DNA of 15,545 bases from contig JAZSLF010000109.1 in the NCBI GenBank assembly GCA_045535205.1, forward strand, positions 1 through 15,545. Reading direction: 5' to 3'. Position numbers and translations under genes: made by a program. The stretch comes from RUG14199 sp045535205 (lineage in GTDB: Bacteria > Bacillota > Clostridia > Oscillospirales > CAG-272). The notes below the pieces were generated by a model. That model saw nothing but the letters and a program-made list of their open reading frames with translations. It searched no databases and was not told the DNA's origin. Positions 7,055-14,428 of the stretch are shown piece after piece. Numbering within the stretch: position 1 is the stretch's first letter; the number at the start of each line of letters is the position of its first letter.

Positions 7055-7981
7055 ATGAGCAGCTTTCAAGATTTAAGAATTGTCGATAATTTTTACCAAA
7101 CCTCGCTTTTCTTTCCCATGCCAACGGTGCTGATTAGTACACTTTGTGAGGACGGTACAACTAACCTTGGTCCGTACTCTCTTATTCAGCCGTATTACGT
7201 GGCGGGAAAGGATTTTTATGCCATGCTCCTATGTTGCAGAAATTCCTCCAATACGGCACAGAATATACTCAGAAACGGCAAATGTGCTCTGAATTTTATT
7301 AGTGACGATCCTAAGAATTTTAAAGAAGCAGTTAAGCTTTCATGGCCCGGAGATAAGCCCTCCGAGAAGATGCCCAAATGTAAATTTAAGCTTGAAAAAA
7401 GTCTTATTGAGGAAGAAACAGGTGAGAGACGCCCTCTCGTTATGACAGACGCCATTGAGGTGGTTGAATGTACCTGGGTAAGAGAGCTTGACGGAGCAGA
7501 TAAGGATATGGCGGGTGAGCTTAACGGATATGAAGGGCCCTACCATGACTTTAACGGCATTACAAGTAAATTCGGTGCACACTTTATTCTTAGAGTCGAT
7601 AAGATACTTATGAAAAAGAAATACCGTGATGCCATTATAAACGGGGTAAAGGCAAAGGATTTTCCTTCGCTTCCCGTCGATTACGGTTACCGTGACAGTA
7701 AGAATTTCTGGTATCACAGAAAACGCAGGATGAAAGCGGAGCTTCTTCAGATGAGAGAGGCATCTTTAGAGTCGGTCAGATATGCGGCTGACAGAGCTGA
7801 TGATAAAATAAAGTTCACCGATGAGGCACTTAAAACCGTACTTGCCGTTCCCCGTGTTTTTTTGCCTCTTGTTCTTAAAGGCTGTGTTGACTGGGCAAGG
7901 GAAAATGGAGTTGAGCTCATAACCGAAGAGCATATGAAGATAATAAACGATAAGAGAGCGAAAGAGAAAAAAAGCAAATAA
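7055..7981 (+). CDS. Flavin reductase-like split-barrel protein with C-terminal PCP_red-like domain
   Basis: 308 residues from the ATG at 7055, chosen because a strong ribosome site (GGAGGAG, 7040-7046) and the promoter at 6965-6993 both lie inside the longer open frame. Residues about 12-195 resemble the FMN-binding split barrel of the flavin reductase/DIM6-NTAB family: PMPTVLISTLCEDGTTNLGPYSL is the N-terminal FMN-site pattern, and NTAQNILRNGKCALNF and the later HFILRVDKIL strand are typical. Residues about 252-300 (FTDEALKTVLAVP..VLKGCVDWARENGVELITEEHM) resemble the PCP_red helical domain found at the end of light-independent protochlorophyllide reductase subunit B and in small stand-alone clostridial proteins. 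Electron donor and substrate are unknown. It is a monocistronic unit ended by a hairpin at 7989. Confidence 0.82.
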   Translation: MSSFQDLRIVDNFYQTSLFFPMPTVLISTLCEDGTTNLGPYSLIQPYYVAGKDFYAMLLCCRNSSNTAQNILRNGKCALNFISDDPKNFKEAVKLSWPGDKPSEKMPKCKFKLEKSLIEEETGERRPLVMTDAIEVVECTWVRELDGADKDMAGELNGYEGPYHDFNGITSKFGAHFILRVDKILMKKKYRDAIINGVKAKDFPSLPVDYGYRDSKNFWYHRKRRMKAELLQMREASLESVRYAADRADDKIKFTDEALKTVLAVPRVFLPLVLKGCVDWARENGVELITEEHMKIINDKRAKEKKSK

Positions 7982-7988
7982 TATAATC

Positions 7989-8020
7989 AAAGGGACTCCA
8001 AAAAACGAGTCTCTTTATTT
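7989..8020 (+). terminator. Intrinsic terminator after the flavin reductase-like gene
   Basis: A 10-bp stem, AAAGGGACTC (7989-7998) with GAGTCTCTTT (8007-8016), contains one G-T wobble and an 8-base A-rich loop. It is followed by TATTTA, a modest U tract, 7 bases after the stop codon. Confidence 0.7.
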
Positions 8021-8033
8021 ATGTCGTTTTTTG

Positions 8034-8062
8034 TTGAATTTAGCGGTTGATTATGTTACAAT
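8034..8062 (+). promoter_or_regulatory. Extended -10 promoter of the polysaccharide deacetylase operon
   Basis: TTGAAT (8034-8039), 17-base spacer, TACAAT (8057-8062) with TGT just before it. The predicted start of transcription (about 8069) lies downstream of the in-frame ATGs at 8047 and 8053, which therefore cannot be used from this promoter. Confidence 0.75.
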
Positions 8063-8100
8063 ATATCAATACAGTTTTGACAATGAAAAGTGACGTAACA

Positions 8101-9738
8101 ATGAGTAAAAAGAAAAAGAGCAAAAAAAAGAATAACAAAAAGTTTTTTGATGAAGAAGCAATAAAATGCCATAACTCCGAGAATAAGACAGATGAGACGG
8201 AACAATCAGAGGGTCCTTGTGAGGCTGAGTCTTTGAAAAAAAAGGATAGCGAAGAAAGCCGTCTGCCAGGCATGATATACACCTGTATAAACGCATTTCT
8301 TCTAATTGTTGTAACCGTTTCTGCCCTCATCATTCACAATAACGTCTTTACTCTTGATCTTTGCCTTAACGGAGAAGACAGCATGGTTTTGGGGTACGGA
8401 GACGTTTATGAGGAAAACGGTGCAGAAGCTTGTTTTTGGGGAACTCTCCTTGTAAAAGAGCCTTGCGAGGCTTCGGTGCAGATTTCGGGGACTGTTGATA
8501 CCTCGGTTATAGGGGAATACACAGTAACCTATGAAGCGGTCTACGTTCTTGACTACCTCGTAGGAGAGAGAGTATATACGAGCTCCCTTGAGCGAAAAAT
8601 CACCGTAGTTGATACCGTTGCACCTGTGATCGAGCTTGTCTTTGATCCGAAGGCTTTTACCGTACCGGGTGATGCCTACGAAGAAGAAGGCTACACCGCC
8701 TTTGATGAATATGACGGAGAGCTGACCGATAAGGTGCTTTGGGAAGAAAAAGACGGAAAGGTATTTTACAGCGTTTCAGATCTTTCGGGGAATACAGCAA
8801 GTGCGGAACGTGAGATATATTATCACGACCCTTATCCGCCTGAAATAATCCTTTTCGGAAATACGGAGATAACCATTACAGAGGGCGATAACTACGAGGA
8901 AGCAGGATATACGGCAACTGATAACGTTGACGGAGACCTGACCTCTCTTGTTACCGTGGAGGGAAGCGTTGATGCCGAAACTCCAGGAGCTTATACTGTG
9001 GTATATACCGTAACTGACAGCTATAATAACAGCTGTACCGCAGAGAGACACGTTACGGTAAAGAAATATGTGCCTCCCGTGGTGATGCCGCAGGTATCGG
9101 GTACTGCTCCCGTAAATCCGGACGGTAAGGTGATCTATCTTACCTTCGATGACGGTCCGAGTAAGCACACTTCGAGGCTTCTTGACATTCTTGATAAATA
9201 CGGTGTAAAGGCGACCTTCTTTGTAGTAAATACAGCTTACCTTGACATTCTTCCGAGAATAGCAGCATCGGGACATACCGTGGCAATGCACGCAAACGAG
9301 CACAATTACAATAAGATATACGCAAGTGAAGAAGCCTATTTTGCAGATCTTTATACAATACAGTCGAGTATCAATGAATATACGGGACAGACCCCGACAC
9401 TTCTTCGTTTTCCGGGCGGAAGCTCCAACGGAGTCAGCCGTTTTAATCCGGGAATAATGACAAGGCTGACAAGTCAGGTCAAGGAAATGGGCTACAGATA
9501 CTTCGACTGGAACGTTTCAAGCGGAGATGCAGGAGGAACGAAAAGTACATGGGGCGTATACAATAACGTGGTATCGGAAATTCCCAAATTTCAGTACAGC
9601 GTGGTGCTTCAGCACGATATATACGGCTACAGCGTAGATGCGGTGGAGGATATTATTCTCTGGGGACTTGATAACGGCTATACGTTTTTGCCGCTTACTG
9701 CTGACAGCCCCGTGTGTGAGCATAACATTAAGAATTGA
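8101..9738 (+). CDS. Membrane-anchored polysaccharide deacetylase (NodB domain) with three Ig-like repeats
   Basis: 545 residues from the ATG at 8101. In-frame ATGs at 8047 and 8053 overlap the promoter; 8083 is possible but has no ribosome site. The site for 8101 (AAAAGTGA) is weak. Order: a lysine-rich cytoplasmic tail (1-55), one membrane segment (about 58-80), three Ig-like DUF5011/HYR-type repeats (about 84-172, 174-240, 246-322; the last two with the YEEEGYTAFDEYDGELTD and YEEAGYTATDNVDGDLT pattern), and a NodB domain (about 342-535). Catalytic motifs are complete: TFDDGP (348-353), HANEH (397-401), RFPGG (436-440), DWN (469-471) and LQHD (503-506). Such enzymes are metal-dependent N-deacetylases of peptidoglycan or other N-acetylated glycans. 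The Ig repeats would hold the catalytic domain out in the wall. The exact substrate is unknown. Confidence 0.9.
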   Translation: MSKKKKSKKKNNKKFFDEEAIKCHNSENKTDETEQSEGPCEAESLKKKDSEESRLPGMIYTCINAFLLIVVTVSALIIHNNVFTLDLCLNGEDSMVLGYGDVYEENGAEACFWGTLLVKEPCEASVQISGTVDTSVIGEYTVTYEAVYVLDYLVGERVYTSSLERKITVVDTVAPVIELVFDPKAFTVPGDAYEEEGYTAFDEYDGELTDKVLWEEKDGKVFYSVSDLSGNTASAEREIYYHDPYPPEIILFGNTEITITEGDNYEEAGYTATDNVDGDLTSLVTVEGSVDAETPGAYTVVYTVTDSYNNSCTAERHVTVKKYVPPVVMPQVSGTAPVNPDGKVIYLTFDDGPSKHTSRLLDILDKYGVKATFFVVNTAYLDILPRIAASGHTVAMHANEHNYNKIYASEEAYFADLYTIQSSINEYTGQTPTLLRFPGGSSNGVSRFNPGIMTRLTSQVKEMGYRYFDWNVSSGDAGGTKSTWGVYNNVVSEIPKFQYSVVLQHDIYGYSVDAVEDIILWGLDNGYTFLPLTADSPVCEHNIKN

Positions 9739-9755
9739 TAAAATAAGGAATGAGT

Positions 9756-10550
9756 ATGAAATATATTCTTGTAACAGGGGCCTCGGGCGGAATGGGCAGA
9801 GAAGCAGTAAAGCTTTTGAGAAATAAAGGCTTCGGTGTTTTTGCCCTTGATAAAAAGCCTTTTGAAGCTGAAGATGGCGTAATTCCCGTTCAGGCAGACC
9901 TTACCGATGAAAAAAGTATAGAGACGGCATATAAAAAAGTGAGTGCGAGCTGTGACAGTCTTTACGGAATAGTTCACTTCGCAGGTATATATACGCTCAA
10001 TTCACTTGTTGAGGAGAACAGAGAGTCTTTTGTGAAAGCCTTTGAGGTCAATCTGTTTTCCGTTTATTCCGTAAACCGTATCTTTCTTCCTCTTCTTAAA
10101 AAGGGAAGCAGGATCATTATTACCACCAGCGAGCTTGCATCCCTTGACCCTCTCCCTTTTACAGGTATATATGCCATAACAAAAGGTGCTCTTGATAAAT
10201 ACGCCTATTCTCTCAGAATGGAGCTGCAGCTTCTTGATATAAAGGTGAGCGTTTTGAGGGCGGGAGCTGTGAAAACGGATATGCTCGGCATTTCCACCGA
10301 TGCTCTTGACCGCTTTTGTGATGAAACAAAACTCTACTCATGTAACGCAAAACGGTTCAAGGATATAGTGAACAGGGTTGAAGCAAGAAGTATATCTCCT
10401 AATAAAATTGCCCGAAAGGTCTTTGCAATTCTCAGCAAAAGAGAGCCGGGATTTGCATATGCGATCAACAGAAATCCTCTGCTCATTCTGCTTGATATAC
10501 TCCCTTGCCGATTTAGATTTTTTATTATAAAACAAATTCTGAAAAAATAA
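9756..10550 (+). CDS. Short-chain dehydrogenase/reductase (SDR)
   Basis: 264 residues from the ATG at 9756, preferred over the ATG at 9750 because AAGGAA (9745-9750) is 5 bases before the former and abuts the latter. It is a classical NAD(P)-dependent SDR: the cofactor motif TGASGGMG (7-14), an HFAG in place of the usual NNAG, Ser125 in TTSELASL, and the catalytic YAITK (Tyr139, Lys143). The hydrophobic C-terminus with basic residues may associate with the membrane or form the substrate lid. It starts 17 bases after the deacetylase stop with no terminator between, so the two are probably cotranscribed. The substrate cannot be named; the HFAG variant and tail are not diagnostic. Confidence 0.88.
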   Translation: MKYILVTGASGGMGREAVKLLRNKGFGVFALDKKPFEAEDGVIPVQADLTDEKSIETAYKKVSASCDSLYGIVHFAGIYTLNSLVEENRESFVKAFEVNLFSVYSVNRIFLPLLKKGSRIIITTSELASLDPLPFTGIYAITKGALDKYAYSLRMELQLLDIKVSVLRAGAVKTDMLGISTDALDRFCDETKLYSCNAKRFKDIVNRVEARSISPNKIARKVFAILSKREPGFAYAINRNPLLILLDILPCRFRFFIIKQILKK

Positions 10551-10606
10551 AGAGAACTCCAAGCATTCCCTGCGGAAAACTTGAGGACCCCTAATACAAA
10601 CATAAT

Positions 10607-10631
10607 GCCCTGCGGTCATAAATCGCAGGGC
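10607..10631. terminator. Hairpin between convergent SDR and membrane-protein genes
   Basis: An 8-bp GC-rich perfect stem, GCCCTGCG (10607-10614) with CGCAGGGC (10624-10631), has a 9-base loop. It lies between the SDR stop (10550) and the stop of the opposing gene (10637). The U tract is poor on both strands, so termination is inferred from position and stem strength. A second CCCTGCGG at 10568-10575 is unpaired. Confidence 0.6.
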
Positions 10632-10636
10632 TTATA

Positions 10637-11164
10637 TCATGTGATCCCGTAGGTCTGAGTCACAGGATCGAGAAACAGGGGGATGTGCGGTGTAACAAAA
10701 GTGAATAAGACAAACAAAGCTCCTATAAGACATATTATGCCCAACGTAATAAGCGGTCTTTTACAGCTCAGAGTATTCTTCTTAAACAGATAATTTTCAA
10801 TCAAAAAGGATGATGCTGCAGATACGAAGAAGATACCGATATTTACAAAATCGGGAGATTTTCCGAAAGCTCCGTTGTAGGTATAAAACAGAACGGGAAT
10901 AAGGATAAGTCCCGAAAGAATTCCCAAAAGCTTTATGCACCAATAATTATCATACCCTTTGAAAAAACGGCTCTGAATTAAAGCGAATACCAGAAGCGGA
11001 AAGTATAAAAGCTTCATATGCTCCCAGGTCGATTCATTGACTGCCGAAAAGGGAGCTGTCAATATACTTCCGTTTGTCCACTCGTATAGAAAGTGCAGGA
11101 AAGTTCCCGAAAGAGAGGCGAATGCAAACCCCACAAGCGACCAGAGCTTTATATCACGTTTCAT
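10637..11164 (-). CDS. Small integral membrane protein, DUF6512-like
   Basis: 175 residues with five likely membrane segments (about 8-26, 50-62, 78-96, 105-123, 138-160). The loop FSAVNESTWEHMKLLYFPLL, preceded by HFLYEWTNGS, is the conserved core of a clostridial membrane family that I recall as DUF6512; function is unknown. The C-terminal PHIPLFLDPVTQTYGIT is also family-like. The start ATG at 11164 has a GGGAGAAAA ribosome site. It stands alone, convergent with the SDR and divergent from the FAD-Rieske gene. Conserved His, Glu and Trp in the loop could form a binding site, but this is conjecture. Confidence 0.75.
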   Translation of the reverse strand: MKRDIKLWSLVGFAFASLSGTFLHFLYEWTNGSILTAPFSAVNESTWEHMKLLYFPLLVFALIQSRFFKGYDNYWCIKLLGILSGLILIPVLFYTYNGAFGKSPDFVNIGIFFVSAASSFLIENYLFKKNTLSCKRPLITLGIICLIGALFVLFTFVTPHIPLFLDPVTQTYGIT

Positions 11165-11262
11165 AATTTTTCTCCCTAATATAAGTCATCAATAAAGCTT
11201 ATGTAAAAATCAATTTATTATTCCGTTTGTGCGTGTGTTTACAGGGAATTAATCTGTGCTTT

Positions 11263-11290
11263 TTGCGGAACAATATTTCTTGGATACTTT
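11263..11290 (+). promoter_or_regulatory. Possible promoter of the FAD-Rieske gene
   Basis: TTGCGG (11263-11268), a 16-base spacer and TACTTT (11285-11290). Both boxes are weaker than those of the neighbouring genes, and the -10 would lie only about 15 bases before the start codon, so the true promoter may be further upstream. Confidence 0.3.
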
Positions 11291-11305
11291 ATCGGGGGGG
11301 AATAT

Positions 11306-12610
11306 ATGAATTCTATTTGGAACGACGGAATTGAAAAGGCTTCTTTCAGCTCACTAAGCGGAAGTATAAATACAGACGTGCTTGTGATAGGCGGCGGACT
11401 TGCGGGACTTCTCTGTGCTTACAGGCTGAAAAAAGAGGGCGTAGACTGTGCTCTCGTTGAAGCAGGGCAGATATGCGGAGGAGTGAGCTTGAATACAACC
11501 GCAAAAATAACCTTTCAACACGGGCTAATATATAATAAGCTTATAAAAACCAAAGGGCTTGAGACTGCAAAGCTTTATCTTGAAGCACATAAAAAAGCCA
11601 TGAGAGAATATGAGCTTATTTGCAAAACGGTGAGCTGTGATTATGAGAAGCAGGACTCTTTCGTTTATTCCTGCGACAACAGAAATATTCTTGAAGATGA
11701 GGCGAAGGCACTTGAAAAGCTCGGGGTTGGTGCAGAGCTTCACGAAGAGACAATGCTTCCTTTTGAAACTGAAGGTGCAGTTTGCGTGAGGGCTCAGGCA
11801 CAGTTTCATCCGCTGAAATTTGCTCTCGGCATAGCAAAAGCTCTGCCCATATACGAAAACACGAAGGTTATTGATATATCAGGCGGTACGGTAAAGACCG
11901 AGAGGGGCAACATAAGCTGTAAAAAAATAATCGTTGCAACTCATTTTCCCATACTGAATAAACACGGTGCTTATTTTATGAAAATGTACCAGTACCGTTC
12001 TTACGTGCTTGCACTTGAGGGTGCGGAGAAGGTTTGCGGAATGTACGTCGATGAAAAGGACACAGGTCTTTCCTTCAGAAATTACGGAGACGTTTTGCTT
12101 CTGGGCGGAGCAGGGCACAGAACCGGCAAAACAGGCGGTGCATACGGAGAGCTTGAAGCGTTTTCAAAAATCCATTATCCGAAAGCGAAAATAGTTACAA
12201 AATGGGCAACACAGGACTGCATTACACTTGACGGTGTTTCCTATATCGGAAAATATTCAAAGGCTACACCGGATTTATATGTAGCCACGGGATTTAATAA
12301 ATGGGGAATGACCTCGTCAATGCTTTCTTCAATTATACTTTCAGACCTTATTCTCGGAAGAAAAAACGAATATGCTTCCGTTTTCTCACCGTCTCGAAAT
12401 GCTTTTCACCCACAGCTTGCTTTAAACCTATTTGAATCGGCAAGAGGTCTTCTTTCTTTTTCAAGACCTCGCTGCTCACATCTCGGCTGTGCTCTGAAAT
12501 ATAATAAAGCGGAGCACACATGGGACTGCTCCTGTCACGGTTCACGCTTCAGCGAAAACGGTAAATTAATAAACAGACCTGCAAACAAAGATATAGACCT
12601 CAATGGATAA
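11306..12610 (+). CDS. FAD-dependent oxidoreductase with C-terminal Rieske [2Fe-2S] centre (YhfW-like)
   Basis: 434 residues. The N-terminal two-thirds is a DAO-type FAD oxidoreductase: dinucleotide motif VIGGGLAGL (27-35), Glu52 at the end of the second strand for the FAD ribose, NTTAKIT near 63-70, and a C-terminal FAD-binding VATGFNKWGMTSSM. Residues 390-415 carry a bc1-type Rieske motif: Cys390-x-His392-x-G-Cys395, then Cys408-S-Cys410-His411-GS-x-F. Cys390, His392, Cys408 and His411 would bind the cluster, and Cys395 and Cys410 would form the stabilising disulfide. Bacillus YhfW has this layout. It probably oxidises an amine or similar small substrate and passes electrons to the cluster; the substrate is unknown. 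The ribosome site is an unusual run of seven G (11294-11300) just before the ATG. Confidence 0.9.
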   Translation: MNSIWNDGIEKASFSSLSGSINTDVLVIGGGLAGLLCAYRLKKEGVDCALVEAGQICGGVSLNTTAKITFQHGLIYNKLIKTKGLETAKLYLEAHKKAMREYELICKTVSCDYEKQDSFVYSCDNRNILEDEAKALEKLGVGAELHEETMLPFETEGAVCVRAQAQFHPLKFALGIAKALPIYENTKVIDISGGTVKTERGNISCKKIIVATHFPILNKHGAYFMKMYQYRSYVLALEGAEKVCGMYVDEKDTGLSFRNYGDVLLLGGAGHRTGKTGGAYGELEAFSKIHYPKAKIVTKWATQDCITLDGVSYIGKYSKATPDLYVATGFNKWGMTSSMLSSIILSDLILGRKNEYASVFSPSRNAFHPQLALNLFESARGLLSFSRPRCSHLGCALKYNKAEHTWDCSCHGSRFSENGKLINRPANKDIDLNG

Positions 12611-12655
12611 TGGAATTTTGAAAAATACGGTGTAGCTTTTTTGGGAAAAGCATGG

Positions 12656-12661
12656 TAAAAT
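12656..12661 (+). promoter_or_regulatory. Possible extended -10 promoter of the sigma factor gene
   Basis: TAAAAT (12656-12661) is preceded by TGG, an extended -10 element; no good -35 box is seen 17 bases upstream. It would give a leader of about 100 bases before the ATG at 12768. Confidence 0.4.
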
Positions 12662-12665
12662 AATT

Positions 12666-12680
12666 TGAAGAAATTTTTCA
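12666..12680. repeat. Imperfect 15-base dyad TGAA-N7-TTCA, followed by a T run
   Basis: TGAAGAAATTTTTCA is an inverted repeat with one G-T wobble, followed by seven T (12681-12687). It could be a weak terminator for the FAD-Rieske gene or the first of two operator-like dyads before the sigma factor gene. Confidence 0.45.
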
Positions 12681-12720
12681 TTTTTTTCTAACCGAATTGT
12701 TTCTTTTTTTACTGTATGTA

Positions 12721-12735
12721 TGAAAGCAGCTTTCA
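12721..12735. promoter_or_regulatory. Perfect 7-1-7 palindrome in the sigma factor leader
   Basis: TGAAAGCAGCTTTCA is a perfect inverted repeat around one central base. It sits 33 bases upstream of the ATG at 12768 and 55 bases centre to centre from the similar dyad at 12666-12680 (shared TGAA and TTCA ends). A dimeric regulator site is plausible; no regulator is identified. Confidence 0.5.
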
Positions 12736-12767
12736 AAAACAGAATTTTGACGAAAGGAAGCAGGGAA

Positions 12768-14258
12768 ATGACCAGGGAAAAAGCCGCAGAAACAGTTGCA
12801 GAAAATATAAAAACTTTATATGCGTGGGCATTGTCACGTGTTTCAAACAAGGAAGATGCAGAGGATCTTGCGGGAGACGTTATGGTGGCGGTCATTGAAA
12901 ATGCCCATACGCTCAAATGCGATGACGCATTTTTCGGTTGGTTCTGGCAGGTGGCAAGAAACACTTACAGCACCTTTCTCAAGAAAAGAGAAAGAAACAG
13001 CTCGTCCTCTTTGGAAAGTGAGGCAGAGCCCTGTGATACGGACACTCCCGAAACTATTACGGTTAAAAAAGAGAAGGAAGCGTCCCTTTACAGAGAAATA
13101 GCACTCCTTGCAAAGCATCATCGGAATTGCAGTGTCGATTACTATTTCAACGGTTTATCGGTGAAAGAGATTAGTGTGAAATATGACCTTACTCCCGAAA
13201 ACGTCAAATACTATCTGTTCAAAACAAGAAAAATTTTGAAAGAAGGAATTGCTATGGATAGACAGTTCGGTGAAAAAAGCTTTAATCCCACACCCTTTAA
13301 ACTGCAGATGTATTTTTGCGGTACAATGACGGAGGAATACCTTAAGCTTTTTAAGGAGAGAAAGCTTCCTGGACAGATACTTTCTGCGGCATATTATACG
13401 CCCATGAGTATAAGTGAATTGTGTCTTGAGCTCGGTGTTCCCACCGTTTACCTTGAAGATGAGATACAAATTCTTCTGGAGTACGGTTTTCTTAAAAAGG
13501 AAGGCGGAAAATATCAGACTCAGATACTCCTTATGGATGACGTTTTTTATAACGAGGTTTGGAAAAAATGCAAAAAGGAATACAGAAGCAAAGCGGCAAA
13601 AATTTCAAAGGGACTTACCGATAAGCTTGATAATATAAGAGACATAGGTTTTATCGGCAAAGACCTTGATGCAGATCTTCTCCTTTGGGACGCACTCGTA
13701 ATTTCTCTTGCACAGGCTTATCAGCGTATACCCGCCGCAGAGCTTTCATACAAGATCAACAGAGATACCACAGGCTTTTGCTACGGTATTGCCTGTGATG
13801 AAAACGAGATGCCCGACATAAGAAGGACAGCTTGGGCACTTGCCAACACCTATAACAGAGACGACGGTCAGAGAACGTTGTTTCTCTTGTTCGCAAAGAA
13901 TAATGAATATACTTACAAGGGAGTCTATCATGCGGATGAATATGTAAACGGTATAGTGGATGCTTACCGTGCCGATCACTCCAAAACGGAGATTCCGGCA
14001 ATATATTCCGAGGAAAAGGAAAAGCTTATGGAGCTTATCAAAGACGAAGTGGATAACGTGGAGAAGCTCATAAGATTATGCAATTCAGTTTGTACGGAAA
14101 GCCTTGAAAACAGAGCTCCCAAGGGTATGGAAATAACTGAGGAAACAACACTTCTTGCTACTTTGATGTTTACGATGTCGATGATCGCAACTCTTTGCGA
14201 GGATGAAGGTCTTGTTTACCCCGAAGATAAGCACCCCGGAATAATTGCATTTAACTGA
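12768..14258 (+). CDS. ECF-like RNA polymerase sigma factor with a long C-terminal extension
   Basis: 496 residues from the ATG at 12768, chosen because AAAGGAAG (12753-12760) lies 7 bases before it; the in-frame ATG at 12720 has no ribosome site. Residues about 10-75 match sigma-70 region 2 (NKEDAEDLAGDVMVAVIEN; FFGWFWQVARNTYSTFLKK, the -10 recognition helix). Residues about 80-100 are a Ser/Glu-rich linker. Residues about 105-160 match region 4.2 (FNGLSVKEISVKYDLTPENVKYYLFKTRKILKE). This would end a normal ECF factor at about 165, yet 330 residues follow. Residues about 200-255 look like a winged helix (PMSISELCLELGVPTVYLEDEIQILLEYGFLKKEG); the rest is a mostly helical domain with several Cys and Trp that I do not recognise. 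No anti-sigma gene is adjacent, so control may be built into the C-terminal part. Confidence 0.85.
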   Translation: MTREKAAETVAENIKTLYAWALSRVSNKEDAEDLAGDVMVAVIENAHTLKCDDAFFGWFWQVARNTYSTFLKKRERNSSSSLESEAEPCDTDTPETITVKKEKEASLYREIALLAKHHRNCSVDYYFNGLSVKEISVKYDLTPENVKYYLFKTRKILKEGIAMDRQFGEKSFNPTPFKLQMYFCGTMTEEYLKLFKERKLPGQILSAAYYTPMSISELCLELGVPTVYLEDEIQILLEYGFLKKEGGKYQTQILLMDDVFYNEVWKKCKKEYRSKAAKISKGLTDKLDNIRDIGFIGKDLDADLLLWDALVISLAQAYQRIPAAELSYKINRDTTGFCYGIACDENEMPDIRRTAWALANTYNRDDGQRTLFLLFAKNNEYTYKGVYHADEYVNGIVDAYRADHSKTEIPAIYSEEKEKLMELIKDEVDNVEKLIRLCNSVCTESLENRAPKGMEITEETTLLATLMFTMSMIATLCEDEGLVYPEDKHPGIIAFN

Positions 14259-14352
14259 ATATTACATAGACATGACTGTATGGTAACCTTGACAGCGGCA
14301 AAAGACAGGATCTTTCGAAAAACAATTTTTCCGCAGCAGACAAAAAAGCGAG

Positions 14353-14370
14353 AGCAACAGCGGGTTGCTT
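14353..14370 (+). terminator. Weak hairpin after the sigma factor gene
   Basis: AGCAAC (14353-14358) pairs with GTTGCT (14364-14369) around a 5-base loop. There is no clear U tract, and it overlaps the -35 box of the next gene, so the role is uncertain. Confidence 0.3.
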
Positions 14371-14397
14371 GTGATTGTGCAAGAAATCTGATATACT
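14369..14397 (+). promoter_or_regulatory. Promoter of the XRE/zinc-ribbon regulator
   Basis: TTGTGA (14369-14374), a 17-base spacer and TATACT (14392-14397) with TGA immediately before it (extended -10). The start of transcription should fall near 14404, inside the inverted repeat at 14394-14409. Confidence 0.75.
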
Positions 14398-14409
14398 GTA
14401 ATCACAGTA
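14394..14409. promoter_or_regulatory. Inverted repeat (candidate operator) over the XRE gene promoter
   Basis: TACTGTAATCACAGTA is a perfect 6-4-6 inverted repeat overlapping the -10 box and the predicted transcription start. Its position would block polymerase, as expected for autorepression by the XRE protein encoded just downstream. Confidence 0.55.
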
Positions 14410-14428
14410 AACATAGGCGGTAAAATAT

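Noticed and set aside
8776..9303. Minus-strand open frame of 175 codons opposite the deacetylase
   Set aside because: It lies fully within the NodB/Ig coding region and shows no family pattern.
4002..10592. Shared 10-mer GAGGACCCCT near two operon ends (complement at about 4001-4010; direct at 10583-10592)
   Set aside because: Only ten bases are shared with no flanking similarity; chance or relic cannot be separated here.
11221..11270. TTCCG and CGGAA ends with a nested ACAG/CTGT as a possible leader RNA structure before the FAD-Rieske gene
   Set aside because: Arms are only five bases with a large unpaired interior; no riboswitch class is recognisable.
12720..12767. An upstream start of the sigma factor at 12720
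   Set aside because: No ribosome site precedes it, and the 16 residues cover the palindrome; AAAGGAAG before 12768 is a much better fit.
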